In this document: piece by piece, positions 16,750 to 25,104 of the stretch
Numbering within the stretch: the stretch's first letter is position 1
Layout: every line of letters starts with the position of its first letter
NCBI RefSeq assembly: GCF_004346925.1
Contig: NZ_CP031167.1
Span: forward strand, 2,004,001-2,068,000
Length of the DNA stretch: 64,000 nt
From: Stenotrophomonas sp. ASS1
GTDB taxonomy: Bacteria; Pseudomonadota; Gammaproteobacteria; Xanthomonadales; Xanthomonadaceae
Direction: 5' to 3'
Program-made: the position numbers and the translations under genes
The notes under the pieces: generated by a model
What the model saw: the letters and a program-made list of their open reading frames with translations, nothing else
What the model was told of the DNA's origin: nothing
The model's database searches: none

Positions 16750-18225
16750 TCAGGGCGACTTGGCCAGCTTGCTGTTGCGGATGCCGTAGCCCAGGTAGAT
16801 CAGCAGGCCGAGCAGCGTCCAGCCGACGAACAGGTGCCAGTGCACCACGAACGCCTGCCAGAACAGGAACAGGCAGGTCGCCGCGCCGAGCGGGCAGATG
16901 ATCCACACCGCCGGCACGCGGAACGGGCGGTGGATGTCCGGCTTGGTATAGCGCAGCACCAGCACGCCGATGCAGACCGTGGCGAAGGCCAGCAGGGTGC
17001 CCATCGAGACCAGTTCGCCCAGCACGTTCAGCGGTACCAGGCCGGCCAGTGCGGCGGCGATCACGCCGACCACGATGGTGGCGACGTACGGGGTGCGGAA
17101 GCGGGCGTGGACCCTGCCGAAGAACTTCGGCAGCAGGCCATCGCGGGAGATGGTGTAGGCGATGCGGGTCTGGCCCATCATCATCACCAGCACCACCGAG
17201 GACAGGCCGGCGATGGCGCCGATTTCCACGAACGTCTTCAGCCACGACAGGGTCGGGTAGGGCTCCAGCGCGGTGGCCACCGGCTTGTCGGTGCCCAGCA
17301 GGTGGTACGGCATCATGCCGGTCAGCACCGCACAGACGATGATGTAGACGATGGTGCACACCGCCAGCGAGCCGAGCAGGCCGATCGGCATGTTGCGCTG
17401 TGGGTCCTTGGTTTCGCCGGCGGCGGTGGAGACCGCGTCGAAGCCGATGTAGGCGAAGAACACGATGGTGGCGGCGCGGAAGATGCCGCTCCAGCCGAAC
17501 TCACCCGGCACGCCGGTGTTTTCCGGGATGAACGGCTGCCAGTTGGCCGGGTCGATATGGGCCGCGCCGATGCCGATGAACAGGCAGATGACGGTGACCT
17601 TGATCGCCACGATGATGGCGTTGACGAAGGCCGACTGGGTCACGCCCACGTACAGCAGGCCGGACACCGCCGCCACGATCAGCACCGCCGGCAGGTTGAA
17701 CAGCTTGCCGGAGGAGACGAACTCGCTGCCGGTCCAGGCGATGGGCGCGGCGCTGAGCAGGTCCGGGAACGGCATGTGCAGGGTGGTGGTGATGAAGCTG
17801 ATCAGGTACGCCGACCAGCCCACCGCGACCGAGGCCGAGGCGAACAGGTACTCCAGCACCAGGCACCAGCCGATGAACCAGGCCATGCCTTCGCCCAGGG
17901 TGGCGTAGGAGTACGAGTAGGCACTGCCGGAGACCGGCATCATCGCCGCGAACTCGGCGTAGCACAGGCCCGCCAGGGCACAGGCGAAACCGGCCAGCAC
18001 GAACGAAAGCATCACCGCCGGGCCGGCATGGTTGGCCGCGGCCTGGCCGGTCAGCACGAAGATACCAGCGCCGATCACCGCACCCACGCCAAGCAGGATG
18101 AGGTGTTTAGCCGTGAGGGTCCGTTTCAACGTGGCTTCGCCGTCCAGGCTGCCTTCGATGGGTTCGCCAGCATCGACGTGCCCGGCCGGTTCAACCGGCT
18201 TGACCCTCAACAGAGCTTTCAGCAT
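16750..18225 (-). CDS. APC-family amino-acid permease (CAT/YfnA-like), copy 2
   Basis: 491-residue paralogue of the permease at 15240-16667, with a longer soluble N-terminus (MLKALLRVKPVEPAGHVDAG) before helix 1 (GVGAVIGAGIFVLTGQAA). CYAEFAAMMPVSGSAYSYSY and AYIGFDAVSTAAGETKDPQR match the copy-1 motifs position by position. I took the ATG at 18225; the frame runs further up without family similarity. It is divergent from the Nudix gene, leaving a 178-bp shared promoter region with no obvious operator. Substrate unknown. Confidence 0.9.
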   Translation of the reverse strand: MLKALLRVKPVEPAGHVDAGEPIEGSLDGEATLKRTLTAKHLILLGVGAVIGAGIFVLTGQAAANHAGPAVMLSFVLAGFACALAGLCYAEFAAMMPVSGSAYSYSYATLGEGMAWFIGWCLVLEYLFASASVAVGWSAYLISFITTTLHMPFPDLLSAAPIAWTGSEFVSSGKLFNLPAVLIVAAVSGLLYVGVTQSAFVNAIIVAIKVTVICLFIGIGAAHIDPANWQPFIPENTGVPGEFGWSGIFRAATIVFFAYIGFDAVSTAAGETKDPQRNMPIGLLGSLAVCTIVYIIVCAVLTGMMPYHLLGTDKPVATALEPYPTLSWLKTFVEIGAIAGLSSVVLVMMMGQTRIAYTISRDGLLPKFFGRVHARFRTPYVATIVVGVIAAALAGLVPLNVLGELVSMGTLLAFATVCIGVLVLRYTKPDIHRPFRVPAVWIICPLGAATCLFLFWQAFVVHWHLFVGWTLLGLLIYLGYGIRNSKLAKSP

Positions 18226-18403
18226 GCAGTACTTCCTAGTGATCGGATTGGGTGGGCCGCCGATACGTTGCCGGCAACCCTGGAATGGTGAAGGCCGCGC
18301 GAACGGCCCGCTGTACCTTAGCCAAAGCTGAAGCCAACGCACAAGCGCAATCGCAACAATGAACGGCGATAATGAGCAGTATTTTTCCAAACGCCGCCCA
18401 TTC

Positions 18404-18973
18404 ATGAGCCAGACCGCCGAAACCCTTGCCGTGCTTGACGATCGCCTGCGTGGCCTGCTGCGGGACTACGCCCGCCGCGAGCCCGCCCACGACGCATTGG
18501 CTGCCGAATTCGGCACATTGTTGGACGATCCGGAAGATCCGTTCCGGCGCGAGCGGCTGGCCGGCCACTTCACCGCCAGCTGCTGGCTGGTCAGTGCCGA
18601 CGGCCAGCGCCTGCTGCTGACCCATCACCGCAAGCTGCAGCGCTGGCTGCAGCTGGGCGGCCACGCCGACGGTGACCGCGACCTGGCCCAGGTGGCACTG
18701 AAGGAAGCCGAAGAAGAATCGGGACTGAGCGGCCTGGTGTTGGAAGACCCGGCCATCTTCGATATCGACAAGCACTGGATTCCGGAGCGCAAGGAGGTGC
18801 CGGGCCACTGGCACTACGACGTACGTTTCGTGATCCGCGCGCTGGGCGGCGAAGCCTTCGTGCTCAGCGAGGAGTCACTCGACCTGGCCTGGCGGCCGGT
18901 GACCGAGGTCGCCGCCGATCCGGAATCTGACGAATCCATGCAGCGCATGGCCCGTCGCTGGCTGGCACGTTGA
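18404..18973 (+). CDS. Nudix hydrolase
   Basis: 189-residue Nudix-fold pyrophosphohydrolase. The Nudix box reads GGHADGDRDLAQVALKEAEE, continuing ESGL, about residues 86-109; the usual Arg before the Glu cluster is Lys, but the metal-binding Glu residues remain. The N-terminal helix-rich part and the HWHYDVRFVIRA strand fit the group of longer bacterial Nudix proteins annotated only by family. The ATG at 18404 begins MSQTAETL; an in-frame ATG at 18359 has no better ribosome site. Substrate unknown. It converges on serA across a strong hairpin. Confidence 0.87.
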   Translation: MSQTAETLAVLDDRLRGLLRDYARREPAHDALAAEFGTLLDDPEDPFRRERLAGHFTASCWLVSADGQRLLLTHHRKLQRWLQLGGHADGDRDLAQVALKEAEEESGLSGLVLEDPAIFDIDKHWIPERKEVPGHWHYDVRFVIRALGGEAFVLSEESLDLAWRPVTEVAADPESDESMQRMARRWLAR

Positions 18974-18975
18974 GG

Positions 18976-19049
18976 TAAAAGGGGACGGAGGGGATTAAGT
19001 CGTTTGCGGCACATGCGCCATAAACGACTTAATCCCCTCCGTCCCCTTT
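18976..19049. terminator. Bidirectional terminator hairpin, dispersed repeat copy 1
   Basis: Perfect 29-bp arms 18976-19004 and 19021-19049, starting AAAAGGGGACGGAGGGGATT, with a 16-nt loop. A-rich and T-rich ends make it a rho-independent terminator on both strands, between the convergent Nudix and serA genes. Nearly the same arms recur at 49115-49190. Confidence 0.88.
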
Positions 19050-19051
19050 TT

Positions 19052-20293
19052 TCAGTACAGGATGCGCGTGCGCAGCGTGCCCGGAATCGCGGCCAGCTCG
19101 TCGCGCACGGCGGCGGCCTGTTCCTCGCTGGCGGTGATGTCGATCACCACGTAGCCCACCTTCGGGTCGGTGCGCAGGAACTGGCCGTCGATGTTGACGT
19201 TGTGGCGCGAGAAGATCTCGTTGACCTTGGACAGCACGCCCGGCACGTTCTGGTGGATGTGCAGCAGGCGCAGGCTGTCAGCGTGCTCGGGCAGGGTCAC
19301 TTCCGGGAAATTGACCGCCGACAGGGTGCTGCCGTTGTCGCTGTAGCGCACCAGCTTGGCGGCCACTTCAACGCCGATGTTGTCCTGCGCCTCCAGCGTG
19401 CTGCCGCCCACGTGCGGGGTCAGGATCACATTGTCGTGGCGGGTCAGCGGCGATTCGAAGATATCGCCATTGCCCTTCGGTTCGACCGGGAACACGTCCA
19501 GCGCGGCGCCGCCGACGTGGCCGCTGGCCAGGGCCGCGTCCAGCGCATCGATGTCGACCACGGTGCCGCGCGCGGCATTGATCAGGTGCGCGCCCTTGCG
19601 CATCTTCGCCAGCTCGGTGCTGCCGATCATCCACTGCGTGGACGGGGTCTCCGGCACGTGCAGGGTGACGATGTCGGCGCGCGCCAGCAGGTCGTCCAGG
19701 CTGGCCGCCGCACGGGCATTGCCCAGTGCCAGCTTGGTTTCCACGTCGTGGAAGATCACCTGCATGCCCAGCGATTCGGCCAGCACGCCGACCTGGGTGC
19801 CGATGTGGCCGTAACCGATGATGCCCAGCGTCTTGCCGCGCACTTCATGGCTGCCGCTGGCCGACTTCGACCAGCCGCCGCGATGGCATTCGGCGTTCTT
19901 CTGCGGAATGCCGCGGGTCAGCATGATCGCCTCGGCGATCACCAGTTCGGCCACGCTGCGGGTGTTGGAGTACGGCGCGTTGAACACCGGGATGCCGGCC
20001 AGCTCGGCCGCGTCCAGGTCGACCTGGTTGGTGCCGATGCAGAAGCAGCCCACCGCGATCAGGCGCTTGGCCTCGGCCAGCACTTCGGCGCTGAGCTGGG
20101 TGCGCGAACGGATGCCGACGATGTGCGCCTCGGCGATGCGCGCCTTCAGTTCGTCCTCGGGCAGCGCCTTGGTGTGCGCTTCGATCTGGCTGTAGCCGGC
20201 GGCGCTGAACACCTCCACGGCGGTCTGGCTGACCCCCTCCAGCAACAGCACGCGGATATCCTGCTTCGGGAACGAGGTCTTCTTCGGCGACAT
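19052..20293 (-). CDS. serA: D-3-phosphoglycerate dehydrogenase
   Basis: 413-residue cytoplasmic dehydrogenase for the first step of L-serine synthesis, the E. coli-like short form. The Rossmann motif is TLGIIGYGHIGTQVGVLAES (about residues 154-173); catalytic Arg, Glu and His lie in INAARGTVVDID, VFPVEPKGNG and LTPHVGGSTLEAQ. The C-terminal region (PGVLSKVNEIFSRHNVNIDG) is the ACT domain that senses serine. Start ATG at 20293 (MSPKKTSFPKQDIRVLLLEG) gives normal length. It is divergent from the FAD oxidase gene at 20463, a known functional partner. Confidence 0.96.
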   Translation of the reverse strand: MSPKKTSFPKQDIRVLLLEGVSQTAVEVFSAAGYSQIEAHTKALPEDELKARIAEAHIVGIRSRTQLSAEVLAEAKRLIAVGCFCIGTNQVDLDAAELAGIPVFNAPYSNTRSVAELVIAEAIMLTRGIPQKNAECHRGGWSKSASGSHEVRGKTLGIIGYGHIGTQVGVLAESLGMQVIFHDVETKLALGNARAAASLDDLLARADIVTLHVPETPSTQWMIGSTELAKMRKGAHLINAARGTVVDIDALDAALASGHVGGAALDVFPVEPKGNGDIFESPLTRHDNVILTPHVGGSTLEAQDNIGVEVAAKLVRYSDNGSTLSAVNFPEVTLPEHADSLRLLHIHQNVPGVLSKVNEIFSRHNVNIDGQFLRTDPKVGYVVIDITASEEQAAAVRDELAAIPGTLRTRILY

Positions 20294-20462
20294 GGGGCAA
20301 CACGGCCAGTGGGACAGGGGCTGACCACTATGCCAGATCGTGCCGCCCATGGTGCAGTGCGCAATTGGTTGCATCCGTAGCTATCTGTACGGCTGCAGGG
20401 CTGGACGCTGGCGCGTGCCGCTGGCACGCTTGCCCGTTCTTCACGCACCGCGCTGGACCGTC

Positions 20463-21851
20463 ATGACCGATTCCCGCATTGCCTCGCTGCAGCAGGCCTG
20501 TCCCGGCCTGAAGCTGAAGACCGATCCGTCCGACCTGGAGCATTACGGGCGCGACTGGACCCGGCGCTGGACGCCGGCGCCGCTGGCGATCGCACTGCCG
20601 GCCACGGTCGAGGAAGTGCAGGCGGTGATGCGCTGGAGCGCAGGCGAGGGCGTGGCCGTGGTGCCGTCCGGTGGCCGCACCGGCCTCTCGGGTGGCGCGG
20701 TGGCCGCCAACGGCGAGCTGGTGCTCAGCCTGGAACGGATGAACAAGGCGCTGGCCTACGACGCCGTCGATCGCACCCTGGTGGTGCAGGCCGGCATGCC
20801 GCTGGAGGCCGTGCACAACGCCGCGCTGGACCACGGCCTGATCTACCCGGTGGATTTCGCCGCGCGCGGGTCCTGCTCGATCGGCGGCAACATCGCCACC
20901 AATGCCGGCGGCATCCGCGTGATCCGCTACGGCAACACCCGCGAGTGGATCGCCGGCCTGAAGGTGGTCACGGCCGATGGCCAGCTGCTGGAACTCAACA
21001 AGGGGCTGATCAAGAACTCCAGCGGCTATGACTTCCGCCAGCTGCTGATCGGCTCGGAGGGCACGCTGGGCGTGATCGTCGAAGCCACGGTGAAACTGAC
21101 CGACCCGCCGCCGGCCAGCAACGTGATGCTGCTGGCCGTACCCAGCTTCGAGGTGCTGATGCAGGTATTCGCCGCGTTCCGCGCGCGCCTGCAGCTGCAG
21201 GCCTTCGAATTCTTCACTGATCGCGCGCTGGAGCACGTGCTGGCGCATGGTGCGCAGGCACCGTTCGAAGAGGTGCACCCGTATTACGTGGTCACCGAGT
21301 TCGCCGCCAACGACGAAGCGCAGGAAGCGGCGGCGATGGCGGCCTTCGAGGACTGCATGGGCAACGGCTGGGTCAGCGACGGCGTGATCAGTGCCAGCGA
21401 TGCCCAGGCTGCCCAGTTGTGGCGCCTGCGCGAAGGCATCACCGAATCGCTGGCGCGCTACAAGCCCTACAAGAACGACGTCTCGGTGCGAATCTCGGCG
21501 ATGCCGGCGTTCCTGGCCGAGACCCAGGCATTGATCGGGCAGGCCTACCCGCACTTCGATGTGGTGTGGTTCGGCCACATCGGCGACGGCAATCTGCACA
21601 TCAACGTGCTCAAGCCGGACGACACCAGTGACGCTGATTTCGTGGCGCAATGCGAGCACGTAACCAAGCTGCTGGCGCAGGTGCTGGCCCGCTTCGGCGG
21701 CAGCATCTCGGCCGAGCACGGCATCGGTCTGGTCAAGAAGGGCTACCTGGACAGCACCCGCGGCCCGGCCGAGATCGCCCTGATGAAGGCGGTCAAACGC
21801 GCGTTCGATCCCCAAGCGCGGCTGAACCCCGGCAAGCTGTTCGACGTTTGA
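20463..21851 (+). CDS. FAD-linked oxidase, probable D-2-hydroxyglutarate dehydrogenase
   Basis: 462-residue GlcD/D2HGDH-type flavoprotein: FAD-binding PCMH domain (VVPSGGRTGLSGGAVAANGE, then SCSIGGNIATNAGGIRVIRY) and a C-terminal cap with the metal-site motif HIGDGNLHINVL and SAEHGIGLVKKGYL. SerA-type enzymes reduce 2-oxoglutarate to D-2-hydroxyglutarate, and in Pseudomonas a partner D2HGDH re-oxidises that product and drives serine synthesis. The divergent placement against serA supports this role. The start at 20463 (MTDSRIASLQQACPGLKLKT) was preferred over upstream in-frame codons that lack similarity. Other 2-hydroxyacid substrates remain possible. Confidence 0.85.
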   Translation: MTDSRIASLQQACPGLKLKTDPSDLEHYGRDWTRRWTPAPLAIALPATVEEVQAVMRWSAGEGVAVVPSGGRTGLSGGAVAANGELVLSLERMNKALAYDAVDRTLVVQAGMPLEAVHNAALDHGLIYPVDFAARGSCSIGGNIATNAGGIRVIRYGNTREWIAGLKVVTADGQLLELNKGLIKNSSGYDFRQLLIGSEGTLGVIVEATVKLTDPPPASNVMLLAVPSFEVLMQVFAAFRARLQLQAFEFFTDRALEHVLAHGAQAPFEEVHPYYVVTEFAANDEAQEAAAMAAFEDCMGNGWVSDGVISASDAQAAQLWRLREGITESLARYKPYKNDVSVRISAMPAFLAETQALIGQAYPHFDVVWFGHIGDGNLHINVLKPDDTSDADFVAQCEHVTKLLAQVLARFGGSISAEHGIGLVKKGYLDSTRGPAEIALMKAVKRAFDPQARLNPGKLFDV

Positions 21852-21913
21852 GCCGGGCAAATCCTTCACGCACCCGTTACGCTCCACGCTTCCTAACAAC
21901 CGGCTTCGAACCG

Positions 21914-22213
21914 ATGACCCGTCCGCTTCTGCTGCTCGCCCTGCTGTCCCTGCCGCTGGTCGGCTTCGCTTCCAGCTTCGCCGGCACGTCGGCCGGTTCG
22001 GCCACGGGTGCTTCCTCCGGTTCCTCGGGCAGCAGCTCGGGTGACGACAAGGTGGTCCTGGCTGCACGCGACGATGCCGCTGCGTTCGTCGCCAGCGATG
22101 GCCAGATCCGTGGTGCCCGCCTGCAGGCCGCGCTGGTCCACCTGCGTGAGCAGAGCACTGCCGCGCAGCAGCAGAGCGACCTGGAACTGGCCCGCGCGCT
22201 GCTGGCGCGTTGA
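21914..22213 (+). CDS. Small exported DUF2388-type protein
   Basis: 99-residue protein with a signal peptide (RPLLLLALLSLPLVGFA, cut near residue 19), a low-complexity Ser/Gly/Thr linker (residues 20-44), and the compact block VVLAARDDAAAFVASDGQIR followed by GARLQAALVHLRE. That block matches my memory of the DUF2388/TIGR02448 family of small pseudomonad proteins of unknown function. It ends 40 bp before the DUF4105 gene, probably in one transcript. Function unknown; extracytoplasmic location is inferred from the signal peptide. Confidence 0.72.
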   Translation: MTRPLLLLALLSLPLVGFASSFAGTSAGSATGASSGSSGSSSGDDKVVLAARDDAAAFVASDGQIRGARLQAALVHLREQSTAAQQQSDLELARALLAR

Positions 22214-22225
22214 TCCCGCCTTCGG

Positions 22226-22248
22226 GTAGTACCGGTCGCTGGCCGGCA
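22226..22248 (+). repeat. Imperfect GTAG REP just before the DUF4105 gene
   Basis: GTAG followed by the imperfect arms TACCGGTC/GGCCGGCA. With the reverse REP at 22274-22296 it forms an inverted pair that brackets the start codon at 22254. Confidence 0.65.
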
Positions 22249-22253
22249 ACGCC

Positions 22254-24050
22254 ATGACATCTGCACGGAACGCAGCCACGCACGGCGTGGCTCTACTGCT
22301 GATCGCTCATGTCGCGCACGCGGCTGATCGCCTGCAGCTCGATCCTGCGGGGCTGAGCCCTGCACAGCAGCAGGTGGCGACGCAGACCCTGGCCGACGTG
22401 CAGTCCTTGCTGCCAGATGGCCTGCTGCGCGCATTGCCAGCACACGTGCAGGTGCGCTGGAGCGACCACCTGCCGGCCGATGTGCATGGTCGCGCTTTCG
22501 CCGGCCGCATCGACCTGCGTCGCGAGCTGCTGGATGATGCCGTGCCCGGCGCACGCCGTGCACGACGCAGCGCGCTGGTGCATGAACTGACCCATGTTGC
22601 AGACCGTAGCGGCGCGAACTGGTCGCGCAGTGCGCGCTGGCGCGACCTGGCCGGATGGCAGCGCAAGCCCTGGCATCTCGGCCGTGGTGGCAACGACTTC
22701 CGTGACCGTAGTCCGGACGCCTATGAACTGAAGGATCCGGCCGAGTACCTGGCAGTGAACGCCGAGCATTTCGTGCTCGACAGCGAGTTTGCCTGCCGGC
22801 GCCCGGCACTGGCGCAGTGGTACCAGGCCCATTTCGGAACCCCGACATCGCTGCCGCAGTCGCACTGCGCGACCACGTTGCCATTGCTGCAGGCCGAACC
22901 GGAAGAGGGCGCGGCGTCGTTGCTGCAACTCGACCCGGCACGTGTCTACGCGGTGGACTACCTGTTTGCCGAAGGCAGCGCACAGCCGATGAGCCGGTGG
23001 GGCCACAGCATGCTGCGGCTGGTGATCTGCCGGCCGGGCCGTGCGCCGGGGCCGGACTGTCGCCTGGACCTGGATTACCACCGTGTGCTTTCGTTCCGTG
23101 CCTTCGTTGGTGACGTGCAGATTTCCAACTGGCGTGGCCTTACCGGTGGCTACCCGTCGCGACTGTTCGTGCTGCCGCTGCAGCAGGTGGTGGATGAGTA
23201 CACCAAGGTGGAACTGCGCGGGTTGCAGTCGCTGCCGTTGCAGTTGTCGCCCGGCGAGATCGCCAGCCTGCTCGAGCGCACTGCGCAGGTGCACTGGAGC
23301 TATGACGGGCGCTATTACTTCGTCAGCAACAACTGCGCGGTGGAAACCGCCAAGCTGCTGCAGGCGGGTGTGCCTCGGCTGGGGGAGGCCGGGCTGGCCC
23401 AGCTGAGTCCGCGTGGTTTGAAGCGTCGGCTGTCGCAGCTGCATGTGCTGGACGAGCAGGTACTCACGGACCGCAATGCAGCACAGGCGCAGGGTTACTA
23501 CTTCGCCTCGGCACGCGATCACTACCAGCAGTTGTTCGGCGTGGCGGCAGCCCAGCTGGCATTGCCCGCACGCGACGTACGCGGCTGGTTGAAGCTGCCC
23601 GCACAGCAGCGTGCGCTGTGGTTGCTGCAAGGCGACCTGCGCGCAAGCGCCGGCCTGCTGCTGCTGGAACAGGCTGCGCAACGCCGCGCCGAGCTGCGCG
23701 CGCGCGATGTGCTGAAACGGCGCCTGCTGGCCGCACCGGACAGTGCCGAGACCCGGGGCCTGCGCCAGTTGCTGGAGCAGGGTGGGCAATGGCTGCGCCC
23801 GGGTACGCTGCTGGCGGGCGGCGGCTACGGGTTGCCGCTGGCCGATGAGCAGGCGGTGCTGGCCGAAGCGGTTGCCACCGCCAGCGCACAGGCGGTGCCG
23901 GCCTGGCAGGCGCTGCGCGTACAGCTGCGTCAGCAGCTGCCGGAGAAGCAGCGCAACGAAATGGATGCGATCGACGCCAACCTCGCTGCGCTCGGTGCCC
24001 GCCTGCGGGAACAGGCAGCCACGCCGGCTATTGGCGCGGCAGCTCGATAA
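22254..24050 (+). CDS. Exported HEXXH-motif protein fused to a DUF4105 (Lnb-like) domain
   Basis: 598 residues. After a signal peptide (VALLLIAHVAHA, cut near residue 24) comes an N-terminal domain with ALVHELTHVADRSG (about residues 105-118), a HEXXH zinc-protease motif, with a possible third-ligand segment in YLAVNAEHFVLDSE. From about residue 220 a DUF4105 domain follows: FAEGSAQPMSRWGHSMLRL and YYFVSNNCAVETAKLLQAG supply the conserved His and Cys. DUF4105 includes the Lnb lipoprotein N-acyltransferase of Bacteroides, which uses a Cys/His pair. A periplasmic acyltransferase or protease-like role is possible but unproven. Its 3' end overlaps the convergent kinase gene by 23 bp. Part of the signal peptide is encoded by a REP. 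Confidence 0.8.
   Translation: MTSARNAATHGVALLLIAHVAHAADRLQLDPAGLSPAQQQVATQTLADVQSLLPDGLLRALPAHVQVRWSDHLPADVHGRAFAGRIDLRRELLDDAVPGARRARRSALVHELTHVADRSGANWSRSARWRDLAGWQRKPWHLGRGGNDFRDRSPDAYELKDPAEYLAVNAEHFVLDSEFACRRPALAQWYQAHFGTPTSLPQSHCATTLPLLQAEPEEGAASLLQLDPARVYAVDYLFAEGSAQPMSRWGHSMLRLVICRPGRAPGPDCRLDLDYHRVLSFRAFVGDVQISNWRGLTGGYPSRLFVLPLQQVVDEYTKVELRGLQSLPLQLSPGEIASLLERTAQVHWSYDGRYYFVSNNCAVETAKLLQAGVPRLGEAGLAQLSPRGLKRRLSQLHVLDEQVLTDRNAAQAQGYYFASARDHYQQLFGVAAAQLALPARDVRGWLKLPAQQRALWLLQGDLRASAGLLLLEQAAQRRAELRARDVLKRRLLAAPDSAETRGLRQLLEQGGQWLRPGTLLAGGGYGLPLADEQAVLAEAVATASAQAVPAWQALRVQLRQQLPEKQRNEMDAIDANLAALGARLREQAATPAIGAAAR
22274..22296 (-). repeat. GTAG REP inside the signal-peptide coding region
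   Basis: Perfect arms AGCCACGC/GCGTGGCT followed by CTAC, so GTAG on the minus strand. It lies 20 bp inside the coding sequence and encodes most of the segment ATHGVALL, part of the hydrophobic core. Confidence 0.75.
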
Positions 24051-25104
24051 CGAAACGGCTGCCACCAGCGTTGCCCGCCGTGCAGTAGACGCGGCCGCCG
24101 TGCGCGTCGGCGATGGCCTTGACCACCGCCAGACCGAGCCCGCTACCGCCACCCTGGCGCGAACGCGAACCGTCGGCACGCATGAACGGAGAGAAGATGT
24201 CGGCGTGCAGCTCAGGGTCGATGCCCGGGCCCTCATCCTCGATCGCTACCTGCACATGGCCCGGTGTGTCATGCACGGCAATCCGCACCTTGCCCGGGCT
24301 GGCATAGCGGCGCGCGTTCTCCAGCAGCGCCAGCAGCGCCTGGCGCAGACGGGTCGGGTCGCAGTGCGCGTTGTGTTCTTCGCGGCTGGTTTCCAGCTCC
24401 AGCACGAAGCCGGCGGCGCGGAACTGGGGATCGACCAGGGTCATCACCGAATGCACTTCGGCCACCACGTCGGTACGTGCGCGGCGCACGTCCAGCCGCG
24501 CATTGTCGGACAGGCTCAGCACGCGCAGATCCTCGATCAGTCGTGACAGGCCCTCGACCTGGGCGAGCAGGCTGCGGAACTGTGATTCGTCCGGCTGGAA
24601 GACGCCCTCGGCCAGGCCCTGCAGGCGGCCGCGCAGGATCGTCACCGGAGTCCGCAGTTCATGGGCGATGGCTGCATGCCACATCGCACGCTCGCTCTCC
24701 ACGTGCTGCAGCCGCCGCGCCATGGCATTGAAGTCCTCGACCAAGGTGGCCACTTCGCCCGGCGAGTTTTCCTCGACGCTGGCACGGGCACCGAGGTCGC
24801 CGCCCGCGAGCGCGCGCACGCTGTCCACCAGCGAATTCAACGGCGACAGGATGCGATGGGCAAGACGGAACGAGGCGGCGATGGCCAGCGCCAGGCCGGT
24901 CAGGATCACGCCGACCATCCATGCCAGTTCAGGGCCGGTCGGCAGCCAGCTTTCCGGCTCCTCGGTAGTGCCGGGGAAAAATTCGACCAGCACTGCATAC
25001 AGCAGCCACGATGACAGGATCATCATCACGATGACGCCGATCACCATCAGCGACATCGAGACGATGATGTGGCGGCTGAGCCCGGAGCGGCGCAGGCGGG
25101 TCAT
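24028..25104 (-). CDS. smeSy: Sensor histidine kinase, probable SmeSy
   Basis: 358-residue membrane kinase. Two transmembrane segments (about residues 13-38 and 62-80) bracket a very short periplasmic loop (about 20 residues), followed by HAMP (about 80-135), the phosphoacceptor motif AIAHELRTPV near residue 147, and an ATPase domain with LLENARRY, DEGPGID and GGGSGLGLAVVK. Start overlaps the regulator's stop as ATGA. The order regulator-kinase divergent from a two-gene RND pump without an outer-membrane gene is that of S. maltophilia SmeSyRy-SmeYZ. SmeSR-SmeABC is excluded by the missing outer-membrane gene. Symbol assigned by organisation. Confidence 0.72.
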   Translation of the reverse strand: MTRLRRSGLSRHIIVSMSLMVIGVIVMMILSSWLLYAVLVEFFPGTTEEPESWLPTGPELAWMVGVILTGLALAIAASFRLAHRILSPLNSLVDSVRALAGGDLGARASVEENSPGEVATLVEDFNAMARRLQHVESERAMWHAAIAHELRTPVTILRGRLQGLAEGVFQPDESQFRSLLAQVEGLSRLIEDLRVLSLSDNARLDVRRARTDVVAEVHSVMTLVDPQFRAAGFVLELETSREEHNAHCDPTRLRQALLALLENARRYASPGKVRIAVHDTPGHVQVAIEDEGPGIDPELHADIFSPFMRADGSRSRQGGGSGLGLAVVKAIADAHGGRVYCTAGNAGGSRFVIELPRQ

